Shown here: piece by piece, positions 35,415-44,029 of the stretch | Layout: each line of letters opens with the position of its first letter | Numbering within the stretch: position 1 is the first letter of the stretch | Origin: Flavobacterium sediminis | GTDB lineage: Bacteria; Bacteroidota; Bacteroidia; Flavobacteriales; Flavobacteriaceae | Assembly (NCBI RefSeq): GCF_003148385.1 | Contig: NZ_CP029463.1 | Location: 1,488,001 to 1,552,000, forward strand | DNA length: 64,000 bases | Reading direction: 5' to 3' | Notes under the pieces: generated by a model | Databases searched by the model: none | What the model saw: only the letters and a program-made list of their open reading frames with translations | What the model was told of the DNA's origin: nothing | Translations under genes and position numbers: made by a program

Positions 35415-37331
35415 TTATTTACTTTTATATTTTCTTTCTTTATACAGATAACTTGAAGTTACTATATGAGCTAAGCCATCCGCTGCCAATTCTTTATTTA
35501 AAGGCATAGGAATCATAGTAGTATCATTCTTCAACTGAAATTGTAAAGGCTCTGCATTCGGATTAAAAACTACAATTTCGTTACCTACTCTGAATGAATA
35601 CGTTTCATGGAACAACATTATAGTTCTTCCTTCAACCTCTTCTTTTTTCATTAAATTTCTTCCTACCATTGGCGAATACGTTGTAATACCTGATAATTCT
35701 AAAAGGGTAGGAGCTATATCCATTTGACTGGCTAATTTATCATATACTCCTGCTTTTACATTTGGATCTATAATCAAAGCGGGAATGTGGAACTTATTCA
35801 CCGGAACCAGGTTTTTACCGTAAGTTCTCGTATTGTGATCAGCTATAACAATAAAAATGGTATTCTTAAAATAATCTTCTTTTTTAGCTAATTCAAAGAA
35901 TTTACCGATAGCAAAGTCAGCATATTTCATAGCATTATGAACCGTATTCTTAGGTTGTTCATACAAATCAATTCTACCGTCTGGAAATTCAAAAGGTTCG
36001 TGATTAGAAGTAGAAAACATCAAAGAAAAGAAAGGTGTATTACCTTGTGATTTGAAGTAATTATTAGCTTTAGTAACTAAATCTTCATCACTATATCCCC
36101 AAGTTCCTTTTAGAGCATAGTTGTTACCATCTGAATCAAAGTCGGTTTCATCAATAATATTTTTAAATCCGTTACCGTTAAAAAATGAAGCCATATTATC
36201 AAAATTAGCCATACCGCCATAAATAAAACTGGTATCATAACCTTGATTACCAAAAGCTTCCGCTAACGTAAAGAAACCTTGTTGAGCACCACTTAATTTT
36301 ACTACACTTTCTGAAGGATTCGGAATAAATCCGGAAGTTACCTGTTCTATACCTCTTACACTACGAGTTCCGGTACAATACAAATTAGTAAACAATAAAC
36401 CTTCTTTTGATAGTTTATCCAATTCAGGTGTTAAAGGCAAACCTCCTAAACAACCCACATATTCTGCTCCTAAACTTTCCTGTAAAAAGATAACCACATT
36501 ATATTTCGGCTGAACAGAATCCGGTTTGACTTCATGTAAAAAAGGAACCTCGGATGGAAGAAAATCAGTTACATCCATATACTTTTTCACACGATTATAT
36601 GCCTCTTTTTCATCCATTTTTCCGTATTTTTTTACATTTCCTTCATTCTTTAAAGAATAAGCAGCAAATCCAACGGTATAAGTTGAATTCAATGCTAAGG
36701 CATTTGTCATCTGATCGGATGAAAAAATAGCATTACTGGCGTTTATAGGACGTTTTGAAGTCAAACTGGAACGAGCACCCCAAAACAATAAAAAACCTAC
36801 CGGAAGAAAAGTAATCAGTTTATACAAATAGGAAAAGTTATACACCGGAAAAAAATATTTCTTTCCCTTTTTAATTACATAAACCAAAGCAAGCGTTAAA
36901 ACAACGAATGTACCTATTAATGAACCTAAATAACTTTTTACAAGAGTTCCCAAGACCTCTTTAGGATAAATTAAATAATCCAAAAATAATCTATTAGGCC
37001 GGGTATCGTATTGGTGTACAAAATCCGGAGTGGAAAGTTCCATTAAAAGCATTATAAAAAGGAAAAATAAAAAATAAACGGTGAAGAAATTTTTTATTTT
37101 TTGTAACCAATTATCCGGCAAAAAAGTAATTAAAACAAAAGGTAAGAAAGATAAATAACTCAATAGAATAACGTCAAAACGTAAACCAATTAAAAATAAT
37201 TGACTATAATTTTCAGTTTCAACTACTCTCTCTTTAAAAATATAAAAAAGGATTATTCTGCTTAAACTATTGATTATTAAACCAATTATAAAAAAATTAA
37301 ATAAAGGTTTTAAATGCTGTAATTTTTTCAT
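35415..37331 (-). CDS. LTA synthase-family sulfatase/phosphotransferase
   Basis: The 638-residue protein has five N-terminal membrane helices (within residues 1-190). An extracytoplasmic alkaline-phosphatase-like sulfatase domain follows (about 275-580): NVVIFLQESLGAEYVGCLGG (metal-binding Glu), TGTRSVRGIEQVT (catalytic Thr position in the TRS segment) and VIADHNTRTYGK near 495. LTA synthases transfer glycerol phosphate; Gram-negative homologues modify glycans or lipids in the periplasm with phosphoglycerol or phosphoethanolamine. Its substrate here is not known. A minus-strand TACTTTTG box at 37357-37364 lies 26 bp upstream. Confidence 0.88.
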   Translation of the reverse strand: MKKLQHLKPLFNFFIIGLIINSLSRIILFYIFKERVVETENYSQLFLIGLRFDVILLSYLSFLPFVLITFLPDNWLQKIKNFFTVYFLFFLFIMLLMELSTPDFVHQYDTRPNRLFLDYLIYPKEVLGTLVKSYLGSLIGTFVVLTLALVYVIKKGKKYFFPVYNFSYLYKLITFLPVGFLLFWGARSSLTSKRPINASNAIFSSDQMTNALALNSTYTVGFAAYSLKNEGNVKKYGKMDEKEAYNRVKKYMDVTDFLPSEVPFLHEVKPDSVQPKYNVVIFLQESLGAEYVGCLGGLPLTPELDKLSKEGLLFTNLYCTGTRSVRGIEQVTSGFIPNPSESVVKLSGAQQGFFTLAEAFGNQGYDTSFIYGGMANFDNMASFFNGNGFKNIIDETDFDSDGNNYALKGTWGYSDEDLVTKANNYFKSQGNTPFFSLMFSTSNHEPFEFPDGRIDLYEQPKNTVHNAMKYADFAIGKFFELAKKEDYFKNTIFIVIADHNTRTYGKNLVPVNKFHIPALIIDPNVKAGVYDKLASQMDIAPTLLELSGITTYSPMVGRNLMKKEEVEGRTIMLFHETYSFRVGNEIVVFNPNAEPLQFQLKNDTTMIPMPLNKELAADGLAHIVTSSYLYKERKYKSK

Positions 37332-37356
37332 GAATAAAATTTTAATGAAAATCGGT

Positions 37357-37364
37357 CAAAAGTA
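37357..37364 (-). promoter_or_regulatory. Possible -7 box for the sulfatase gene
   Basis: Minus-strand TACTTTTG fits TAnnTTTG, 26 bp before the ATG. No assured -33 element was seen. Confidence 0.35.
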
Positions 37365-37418
37365 CAGTAAAAAATAAGCTTTGAAAGTGTATTAAAATTA
37401 AAATTTACTAAAAAATTC

Positions 37419-37448
37419 TTGTGTTACATTAAAATATGTGTAAATTTG
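37419..37448 (+). promoter_or_regulatory. Bacteroidetes-type promoter for tRNA-Cys
   Basis: TTG (37419-37421), a 19-nt spacer and TAAATTTG (37441-37448) match the Bacteroidetes consensus. The tRNA begins 14 bp downstream of the -7 box. Confidence 0.6.
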
Positions 37449-37462
37449 CGTTCCTATAAAAA

Positions 37463-37533
37463 GGCGTCGTGGCCGAGCGGCTAGGCACCGGTCTGCAAAA
37501 CCGTCTACCCCGGTTCGAATCCGGGCGATGCCT
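37463..37533 (+). tRNA. tRNA-Cys (anticodon GCA)
   Basis: All four arms fold: acceptor GGCGTCG/CGATGCC (with one G-U), D stem GCC/GGC, T arm CCCGG-TTCGAAT-CCGGG, and an anticodon arm with loop CTGCAAA giving anticodon GCA. One mismatch (C27/U43) is present. The discriminator is U73, the known identity base of tRNA-Cys, and CCA is not encoded. A good promoter lies upstream and a hairpin terminator downstream. Confidence 0.93.
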
Positions 37534-37540
37534 CAGAAAT

Positions 37541-37572
37541 AAAGAGTTACTTTTTTAAGTAGCTCTTTTTTT
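37541..37572 (+). terminator. Terminator of tRNA-Cys
   Basis: AAAGAGTTACTT/AAGTAGCTCTTT (one G-U) forms a 12-bp stem with a TTTT loop and a T-run, 8 bp after the tRNA. It is nearly identical to the second hairpin at 37630-37657. Confidence 0.8.
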
Positions 37573-37607
37573 ATGTCTAATTTTTAGAAAAAATTAATTA
37601 AAGATAT

Positions 37608-37657
37608 TCCGGACGATGCCTCTAAAATGAAAGAGCTACTTAAAAAAGTAGCTCTTT
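37608..37657. repeat. Duplicated tRNA-Cys 3' end plus terminator hairpin
   Basis: TCCGGACGATGCCTC (37608-37622) repeats the last bases of tRNA-Cys (TCCGGGCGATGCCTC at 37520-37534) with one change. It is followed by a 12-bp perfect hairpin AAAGAGCTACTT/AAGTAGCTCTTT (37630-37657) like the tRNA terminator. The hairpin also lies 14 bp after the LysE-type gene stop and may terminate it. This could be an att-like scar or a relic of a second tRNA copy. Confidence 0.65.
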
Positions 37658-37670
37658 TTATGTCTTAAAA

Positions 37671-38360
37671 TCACTCACGTTCAACTGTTTCAATTTTCTT
37701 AGTGATGTCATCTTTCATTTTCGGAAAGAATCCTTGTAGTATAAAAAATAAACCGAAGATCAATAATATCATACTGATAACCCGTTTTATTTTGTAAATG
37801 TTCTGAGCTGTTAATTTGTTTTTTAATTGTTTGGCTAACAAAATTTTAGCAATATCAAATAATAAGTAGAAACCTAAAATAGCAGCAAAAAATATAGAAA
37901 TTCGTTCCGTTTCCATATTCATTTGGGGACCATAAGTGATAATGATCATCATCCAGAACCCTAATACTCCGATATTGATAAAATTCAATAAAAAACCTTT
38001 GAAGAATAAACCGAAATAATTGTTCTTACGAATATTATCATCGTCTTTTTCAATTTCAGTTTGCTTTTTAAAATTTCGTTTTAACAAAATAAAAGACACT
38101 AATCCGTAAACAAACATGATTATACCTCCGACAATAAACAAAGTAGGATTATCTTTTAATTGTTCTAAAAGTTGATTAGTACTTAAATATGCTATTAAAA
38201 TAAAGATGAAATCAGCAAATACAATCCCGAGGTCAAAAGTTAAAGCTGCTCTAAAACCTTTTGTTATACTGGTTTCTAAAAGCACAAAAAATCCGGGACC
38301 AATAGAAAATGCTAAAAGCAATCCCCAAGGGATTGCCGTTATAATATCTTGATAATGCAC
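37671..38360 (-). CDS. LysE family amino-acid/metabolite exporter
   Basis: A 229-residue membrane protein with about six transmembrane segments. It begins IPWGLLLAFSIGPGFFVLLETSITKGFRAALTFDLGI, matching the LysE/RhtB conserved start (G-P-x-x-x ... G) and later FFKGFLLNFINIGVLGFWMMI. LysE-type proteins export amino acids or related small molecules. The substrate cannot be told. It lies divergently downstream of the tRNA-Cys region and ends at a hairpin. Confidence 0.8.
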   Translation of the reverse strand: MHYQDIITAIPWGLLLAFSIGPGFFVLLETSITKGFRAALTFDLGIVFADFIFILIAYLSTNQLLEQLKDNPTLFIVGGIIMFVYGLVSFILLKRNFKKQTEIEKDDDNIRKNNYFGLFFKGFLLNFINIGVLGFWMMIIITYGPQMNMETERISIFFAAILGFYLLFDIAKILLAKQLKNKLTAQNIYKIKRVISMILLIFGLFFILQGFFPKMKDDITKKIETVERE

Positions 38361-38494
38361 TATTTCAGTAATTAGTTACTAGCTATTAGTAATTATTATA
38401 ATACGAAATTACGAAAAACTATCTATTTGTTACTAAAACTGAGAAAGTTTTAAAAAAGCTTTGTCTGAATTGTTAATTATAAAAAACTATTTAT

Positions 38495-39160
38495 TTATTC
38501 GGCTTGTTCAATTGAACCTCCGGCAATTGTTTTCTGATTGATCTGTTTCGGTTTACCATAAATTAAAATATCGCCTCCGGCTCTTACTTTAGCATCTACA
38601 AAATCAGTGGCATAAATTTCGGCTTCTCCACCGGCATTAGCCGTAATAACGGTTTGTTTAGTAATCAGATCTTCAGCTTCATATTTGGCTCCTGAATTTA
38701 CTAATACATCAGCATATTCAGCCGTACCTTTGAGTTCTAATATACTCCCGTTTGCTGTTCGGGCTGATAAGCGTTCCACTTCTAATTGTAAAGAAATTTC
38801 TGAACCTTCTTTTAAAATAATTTCAAAATTAATCGCTTTAAACACATCATTAGATGCAATTCTGGAACCTTCGTTTGCTTCAACTGCTTCTAAATGTGTA
38901 TAATATAAAGTAACAGAAATGTTATCGCCCTGTAATAATTTAGTAAGAGGCATCCTTATTTTTAATTCGCCGTTTTTATTAACAACTTCTACTTCATTAG
39001 CTCTGTCTCCTTTAATTATTATTTTATTTTCATTTCCTTTAACCAATTGAACATCAATCTGATCAAAAGAAGTAACTTTATCAAAATCTCCCAGTTTTTT
39101 CTCTACTTGAGAAAAAGCTAATGAACTTACTAATAAGGTTGTAAAAAATAATTTTTTCAT
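38495..39160 (-). CDS. DUF2807 (head GIN) domain exported protein
   Basis: The 221-residue protein has a signal peptide (MKKLFFTTLLVSSLAFSQ) and a DUF2807 head-GIN domain: KLGDFDKVTSFDQIDVQLVKGNENKIIIKG, then short repeated beta-strand modules with G/N-rich turns (YADVLVNSGAKYEAEDL, DAKVRAGGDILIYGKPKQINQKTIAGGSI). This predicts a right-handed beta-helix-like putative adhesin in the periplasm or on the surface. Function is unknown. A second family member lies at 62807. A minus-strand TAAGTTTG box at 39193-39200 precedes it. Confidence 0.85.
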   Translation of the reverse strand: MKKLFFTTLLVSSLAFSQVEKKLGDFDKVTSFDQIDVQLVKGNENKIIIKGDRANEVEVVNKNGELKIRMPLTKLLQGDNISVTLYYTHLEAVEANEGSRIASNDVFKAINFEIILKEGSEISLQLEVERLSARTANGSILELKGTAEYADVLVNSGAKYEAEDLITKQTVITANAGGEAEIYATDFVDAKVRAGGDILIYGKPKQINQKTIAGGSIEQAE

Positions 39161-39192
39161 TTTTATTGATTTTTAAAGTTTAAAATATATCC

Positions 39193-39200
39193 CAAACTTA
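39193..39200 (-). promoter_or_regulatory. Possible -7 box for the DUF2807 gene
   Basis: Minus-strand TAAGTTTG fits TAnnTTTG, in the 42-bp gap between rnr and the DUF2807 gene. Confidence 0.35.
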
Positions 39201-39202
39201 TA

Positions 39203-41383
39203 TTAATCTTCTTTCTTACGGATATACCAAAAATCTAGTTGCTTTTTAACCAGATCAGCATTTTTAACTTTAACGTAAACTTCATCTCCTAATTGTAAAA
39301 TGTTCTTAGAAACTTCGCCTACTAAAGCATATTGCTTTTCATCAAAAACATAATAATCATCTTTGATTTCACGAATACGACACATTCCTTCACATTTATT
39401 TTCAACGATTTCAACATAAATTCCCCATTCGGTCACTCCGGAAATAACACCCAAAAATTCTTCATCTTTATGATCCTGCATAAATTTAACCTGCATATAC
39501 TTCACAGAATCTCGTTCGGCATTTGCAGCTAAATTTTCCATTTCCGAACAATGGCGACATTTATTTTCATACGCTTCTTCGTCAACACTTTTACCTCCGT
39601 CTAAATAATACTGTAGCAAACGATGTGCCATAACATCAGGATAACGACGAATAGGCGATGTAAAATGACTGTAGAAATCAAATGCTAAACCGTAATGACC
39701 TATGTTGTCTGTAGAATAAGCTGCTTTACTCATACTTCGGATCGCTAAAGTATCTACCATATTTTGCTCTTTCTTACCCTGAACATCTTCTAACAAAGTA
39801 TTCAAAGATTTTGAAATTGTATCTTTTGATTTAAAATTCAAAGAATACCCGAATTTTTTGATCACCATTTGTAAGTTCATCAACTTATCTTCATTCGGTT
39901 CATCATGAACACGATACACAAAAGTCTTCTTTTGTTTACCTATGAACTCAGCTACTTTACGGTTAGCCAATAACATAAATTCTTCAATTAAATGATTAGC
40001 ATCTTTAGCTATTTTAAAGTAAACACCTGTTGGCTCTGCATTTTCATTCAAATTGAATTTAACTTCAACTTTATCAAATGAAATAGCTCCGTGTGCCAAA
40101 CGTTTTCTGCGTAAAATTTTAGCTAATTCGTCAAGCTTTAAAGTAGCTTCAACAATACTTTTATCTACTTTATATTCATCACCGGTCAAAGAAATTTCAG
40201 CCGGAATTATATCCGATTTTGTTTCAATAATGTTTTGCGCTTCTTCATAAGCAAAACGCTGATCAGAATAAATAACGGTTCTACCGAACCATGAATCGAC
40301 AACTTCTGCTTTAGTATTTAATTGAAAAACAGCCGAAAAAGTGTATTTTTCTTCATGCGGACGAAGTGAACAGGCAAAATTACTCAACACTTCCGGCAAC
40401 ATAGGAACTACACGATCTACTAAATAAACAGAAGTAGCTCTGTTGTAAGCTTCATCATCTAAAACAGTTCCTTCTTGTACATAATGCGAAACATCGGCTA
40501 TATGAATACCAATTTCATAATTTCCATTCTCTAAAACCTGAAAAGACAAGGCATCATCAAAATCCTTTGCATCTTTCGGGTCTATAGTAAATGTTAAAAC
40601 ATCACGCATATCGCGACGTTTTGCAATTTCATCTTCTGTAATCGAAGTATCTAATTTTTTTGCAAAAGTTTCTACTTCAACAGGAAATTCATACGGTAAA
40701 CCATATTCTGCTAAAATTGCATGGATCTCTGTATCATGTTCACCCGGTTTTCCAAGTACTTTTAAAACTGTTCCGAAGGGAGAATCAGCTTTTTTAGGCC
40801 AATCTTCCATTTTAACCAATACTACATCACCATGCTCTGCTTTTCCGATTTTATTTTTCGGAATAAAAATATCAGTATACATCTTCGGATGTGAAGTGGT
40901 AACAAAAGCAAAATTCTTTTGAATATCAATTACACCTACGAATTCTTCTTTATCGCGTTCTAAAATTTCTAAAACTTCTGCTTCCGGTCTGCGAGAACTT
41001 CTTCTGTTATAAATATAAGCTTTTACTTTATCGCCGTCTAAAGCATGATTCAAATTAATGAACGGTATAAAAACATCGTTTTCTAATTCATCACAAACAA
41101 AATAACCGGTTTTACGAGAAGTCATATCAACATAACCTTCATAATATTCTGCTTTAGAAACCATTTGGTATTTACCCGGTTCTACTTCGTGAATCTTATC
41201 CTGAGATTTTAAAAGTTTTAAATCCCTGATGATCTCATTTCTACTCTTAGTATCAGTCAGTTCAAGCTTTGCAGAAATTTGCTTATAGTTAAAGGATTTA
41301 GAAGGTTCTTTTGCAAGTATTTTAAAAATGGAAGCCGTAAAGTCTTTGGCTTTTTTTCCTAGTTTTCTAGATTTCTTACTCAT
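39203..41383 (-). CDS. rnr: Ribonuclease R
   Basis: The 726-residue exoribonuclease has an N-terminal winged-helix-like segment (FKILAKEPSKSFNYKQISAKL), two cold-shock OB domains, the RNB catalytic domain with DPKDAKDFDDALSF (conserved Asp residues that bind metal) and HYVQEGTVLDDEAYNR, and a C-terminal S1 domain (EEFLGVISGVTEWGIYVEI). It degrades structured RNA 3' to 5'. Length is close to the family norm. It is the last minus-strand gene before the 625-bp AT-rich gap and the switch in gene orientation. Confidence 0.95.
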   Translation of the reverse strand: MSKKSRKLGKKAKDFTASIFKILAKEPSKSFNYKQISAKLELTDTKSRNEIIRDLKLLKSQDKIHEVEPGKYQMVSKAEYYEGYVDMTSRKTGYFVCDELENDVFIPFINLNHALDGDKVKAYIYNRRSSRRPEAEVLEILERDKEEFVGVIDIQKNFAFVTTSHPKMYTDIFIPKNKIGKAEHGDVVLVKMEDWPKKADSPFGTVLKVLGKPGEHDTEIHAILAEYGLPYEFPVEVETFAKKLDTSITEDEIAKRRDMRDVLTFTIDPKDAKDFDDALSFQVLENGNYEIGIHIADVSHYVQEGTVLDDEAYNRATSVYLVDRVVPMLPEVLSNFACSLRPHEEKYTFSAVFQLNTKAEVVDSWFGRTVIYSDQRFAYEEAQNIIETKSDIIPAEISLTGDEYKVDKSIVEATLKLDELAKILRRKRLAHGAISFDKVEVKFNLNENAEPTGVYFKIAKDANHLIEEFMLLANRKVAEFIGKQKKTFVYRVHDEPNEDKLMNLQMVIKKFGYSLNFKSKDTISKSLNTLLEDVQGKKEQNMVDTLAIRSMSKAAYSTDNIGHYGLAFDFYSHFTSPIRRYPDVMAHRLLQYYLDGGKSVDEEAYENKCRHCSEMENLAANAERDSVKYMQVKFMQDHKDEEFLGVISGVTEWGIYVEIVENKCEGMCRIREIKDDYYVFDEKQYALVGEVSKNILQLGDEVYVKVKNADLVKKQLDFWYIRKKED

Positions 41384-42008
41384 TATATCATTTCAAATTT
41401 TAGTGAAAGGTACAAATTAGTTAGCACTATTTAATAGTCCATTCTTAGTTTTAATAAAAAAGTAACAGTTTTAAAATTTTGAAGTTTTCAACAATTATTA
41501 AAAACAAAAAAAAAATCTTTTTTAAAAATTTAAAATTTTGGTTATGATTATAGCATGTTAATATGTGGAATAACTTTTTGAAAAGAATAGTACTTTTTAA
41601 GTTTTACAATTTTATACAAAGCTATTAACAATAGTTTTTTTTAATAAAAGCTTGATTTTTAATTTGAAGAAGTATTTTATTTTTCAGTTATTAACAACTG
41701 TTGATTTCCTATTTTATATTGAATTTGTAAAAAACTTTAGCTATTCATATCTGTTGAAAACTGTAAAAAATAACCTGATAACTTTTTTGAAAAAAGCGAA
41801 AACTTCTCTTGATTTATTCGATGCAATTTTTGATTACAAAATTTTTTGAATCATTCTAAAAAAACTTCTCTTTTTCTGTATTTAGTTATTAACAATTAAT
41901 GTTAATTTATAATTAACTAAAAATCAATGAATTGTAAACCTTAATTAACATCTTCTATTTTTTGATGTGAATTAGTATATAATTGATTGGTATTTAAAGA
42001 AATAGTTA
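41384..42008. other. oriC: Candidate replication origin region (oriC)
   Basis: This 625-bp gap is highly AT-rich and has no credible ORF. It contains repeated TTATTAACA-like 9-mers: CTATTAACA (41622-41630), TTATTAACA (41688-41696 and 41886-41894), reverse-strand ATATTAACA (41556-41564) and AAATTAACA (41900-41908), and TGTGGAATAA (41564-41573). TTATTAACA differs from the DnaA-box consensus TTATNCACA at one position. Long A/T runs could serve as the unwinding element. Gene orientation changes here from mostly minus (left) to mostly plus (right), and four parS-like sites lie 16-18 kb away. All this is indirect; dnaA is not in the window. Confidence 0.45.
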
Positions 42009-42533
42009 TCAAAAACGCATTTTGTTACGGTAATCTTTAAAATCTTGTTGGAGTATTTTAAAATCAATCTGACCTTTTAATTTTTTTAAGTGTGCTAAAA
42101 TCACAAAACTACGTTCAATGCGCAATTGAGAGCTCTTTATTTTATTAACAATAGTAATTAAGGTTCGTTGTTTTCCGGGAGTAAGTTGATGAAAAAGCGT
42201 ACTTCCTTCAGGATCTGAAAATAAAACTTCTTCCATTTCTTCAGTAATTTCAATACCGTATTTTGATTGATCCGGTTGAAGTTCAACATTTACAGTATCA
42301 CTAATGGTAACATTAGCCAGCTTTAATACTTCTTTGTTCAATAAGATATAATGAAAATCACCTTTGGGAGACATGGCTCTGCTTACAGTAACTAAATAAT
42401 TTAAGGTACATTTTATTCTTTTGTCAGGTGAAAGTTTCAACATGGCTTCAAATATAGTATCAGGAATTTTTATATAAGGACCATGCCCTAAACTATTTTC
42501 ACCAAATGAATCAATAACACCTTTAAACGTCAT
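42009..42533 (-). CDS. YdeI/OmpD-associated family protein with DUF1905-like domain
   Basis: I chose the internal ATG (MTFKGVIDSFGENSLGHG), giving 174 residues; the longer frame to 42605 adds 24 hydrophobic residues that do not look like the family. Residues 1-95 fit DUF1905 (YIKIPDTIFEAML, KRIKCTLNYLVTVSRAMSPKGDFHYILLNKEV). The C-terminal part, TPGKQRTLITIVNKIKSSQLRIERSFVILAHLKKLKG, matches the YdeI/OmpD-associated segment, which normally ends E-T-x-x-R. Function is unknown; YdeI was linked to peptide resistance. It is divergent from rpiB. Confidence 0.75.
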   Translation of the reverse strand: MTFKGVIDSFGENSLGHGPYIKIPDTIFEAMLKLSPDKRIKCTLNYLVTVSRAMSPKGDFHYILLNKEVLKLANVTISDTVNVELQPDQSKYGIEITEEMEEVLFSDPEGSTLFHQLTPGKQRTLITIVNKIKSSQLRIERSFVILAHLKKLKGQIDFKILQQDFKDYRNKMRF

Positions 42534-42581
42534 TTTTACTAAAATTATCCTATAAGTAAAGCAAGATACGACGATAATATC

Positions 42582-42589
42582 TATTTTTG
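42582..42589 (+). promoter_or_regulatory. Possible -7 box for rpiB
   Basis: TATTTTTG fits TAnnTTTG, 28 bp upstream of the rpiB ATG. No good -33 element was found. Confidence 0.35.
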
Positions 42590-42617
42590 TAGTTATAAAC
42601 AACACAATAGTATTATT

Positions 42618-43049
42618 ATGATCATTTCAATAGGAAACGACCATGCAGGTCCGGAATACAAAAAAGCAATCATTAAATATTTAGAACTTAATGAGCATAC
42701 CGTTATCAATCACGGTACTGATACTTTTGAAAGTGTGGATTATCCGGATTTCGGTCATCCGGTGGCTTATGATGTTGAATCTAAAAAAGCTGATTTTGGC
42801 ATTGTAATTTGCGGTTCCGGAAATGGAATAGCGATGACGGTGAACAAACATCAAGGTGTTCGTGCGGCGCTGTGTTGGACCAAAGAAATTTCGGCGCTGG
42901 CGCGCCAACACAATGATGCAAATGTGATTAGTATTCCGGCTCGATTTACAGCTATTGAACAAGCTGTTGAAATGGTGCATACTTTTTTAACGACTGAATT
43001 TGAAGGAGGCCGACACGATAGAAGGGTTCAAAAAATTGCCTGTAAATAA
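42618..43049 (+). CDS. rpiB: Ribose-5-phosphate isomerase B
   Basis: A 143-residue RpiB/LacAB-family protein with SIGNDHAGPEYKKAI at the N-terminus, HGTDTFESVDYPDFGHPVA, the phosphate-binding CGSGNGIAMTVNK loop (about 65-77) and VRAALCW. It interconverts ribose-5-phosphate and ribulose-5-phosphate in the pentose phosphate pathway. It is the first plus-strand gene after the origin-like gap and is followed 2 bp later by the cation-efflux gene, so they probably form an operon. Confidence 0.93.
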   Translation: MIISIGNDHAGPEYKKAIIKYLELNEHTVINHGTDTFESVDYPDFGHPVAYDVESKKADFGIVICGSGNGIAMTVNKHQGVRAALCWTKEISALARQHNDANVISIPARFTAIEQAVEMVHTFLTTEFEGGRHDRRVQKIACK

Positions 43050-43051
43050 TT

Positions 43052-43954
43052 TTGGGACACAGCCACAGTCATAAACACGAAGTAAAAGGTAAAAACCTGT
43101 TATTGTCCATTATACTCAATGTAGTCATAACCTTGGCTCAGGTGATCGGTGGATTGATCTCAGGAAGTTTGGCTTTGATTTCAGATGCACTACATAATTT
43201 TTCAGATGTTTTGTCATTGGTTTTTAGTTATGTGGCGCACAAATTAGCGCATAAAAAAGCTTCATTCGATCATACATTTGGTTACAAAAGAGCCGAATTA
43301 ATTGCAGCTTTTACTAATGCCGCTACTTTAGTTATAGTGGCTTTATACCTTATATATGAAGCGATAAACCGTTTTTTTAATCCTCATCAAATTCATCCTA
43401 CCTTAGTAATTTGGTTAGCATTGTTAGGAATAGTTGTAAACGGATTATCTGTTTTATTACTGCAAAAAGATGCGCATCATAACCTGAATATGAAATCAGC
43501 TTATTTACATTTGTTAACAGATATGCTGGCTTCAGTTGCCGTTCTAGTGGGCGGATTGTTGATGATGTTTTATAAAATTTATTGGGTAGACAGTGTTTTA
43601 ACTTTATTGATTGCAATTTATCTTATCATAGTTGGTTATGATTTACTGTTAAAAGCTACTAAAATGCTGATGCTTTTTACCCCGGAATCAATTGATATTA
43701 AAGATATTATCAAAGAAGTTCATCAAATAAAAGGCGTTAAAAAAATGCACCACATTCATTTGTGGAACTTAAATGAAGACGAATTACATTTAGAGGCACA
43801 TTTAGATTGTGAAGAAGATATTAAAATGAGTGAATTCAATCAAATTTTAAATCAGATAGAACAAATTTTATTAGAAAAATTCAATATCAATCACGTGAAT
43901 ATCCAACCCGAATTTAAAAAAGTAGATCCAAAAGATTATATTGTACAAGATTAA
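43052..43954 (+). CDS. Cation diffusion facilitator (CzcD/ZitB-like metal efflux)
   Basis: The 300-residue CDF transporter starts at TTG (GHSHSHKHEV, a metal-binding His tail). Its six helices include SDALHNFSDVLSLV with the HxxxD metal site and HLLTDMLASVAVL with the second, and the C-terminal ferredoxin-like cytoplasmic domain starts at KGVKKMHHIHLWNLN. It should export divalent cations such as Zn2+ by proton antiport at the inner membrane. The TTG start follows from the family N-terminus and from the rpiB stop 2 bp upstream. A hairpin terminator follows at 43976-44003. Confidence 0.9.
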   Translation: MGHSHSHKHEVKGKNLLLSIILNVVITLAQVIGGLISGSLALISDALHNFSDVLSLVFSYVAHKLAHKKASFDHTFGYKRAELIAAFTNAATLVIVALYLIYEAINRFFNPHQIHPTLVIWLALLGIVVNGLSVLLLQKDAHHNLNMKSAYLHLLTDMLASVAVLVGGLLMMFYKIYWVDSVLTLLIAIYLIIVGYDLLLKATKMLMLFTPESIDIKDIIKEVHQIKGVKKMHHIHLWNLNEDELHLEAHLDCEEDIKMSEFNQILNQIEQILLEKFNINHVNIQPEFKKVDPKDYIVQD

Positions 43955-43975
43955 TTCAGTTTGCTGAATTTAGCT

Positions 43976-44003
43976 AAATTGCGTCAGTTAACTGGCGCAA
44001 TTT
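43976..44003 (+). terminator. Terminator of the rpiB-CDF unit
   Basis: AAATTGCGTCAGT/ACTGGCGCAATTT forms a 13-bp stem with one G-U and a short loop, followed by TTATTTTTAT. It lies 21 bp after the CDF stop. Confidence 0.75.
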
Positions 44004-44029
44004 TTATTTTTATAAATGCTTATAAATAA

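Noticed and set aside
37608..37622. A second functional tRNA-Cys
   Set aside because: Only the 3' terminal bases are present; there is no D arm, anticodon arm or 5' acceptor strand upstream of them.
41652..41849. 65-codon plus-strand ORF in the rnr-to-rpiB gap
   Set aside because: Its composition (Phe, Leu, Lys, Asn rich) reflects the AT-rich DNA, it has no family motif and no promoter or homology clue, and it overlaps the candidate oriC boxes.
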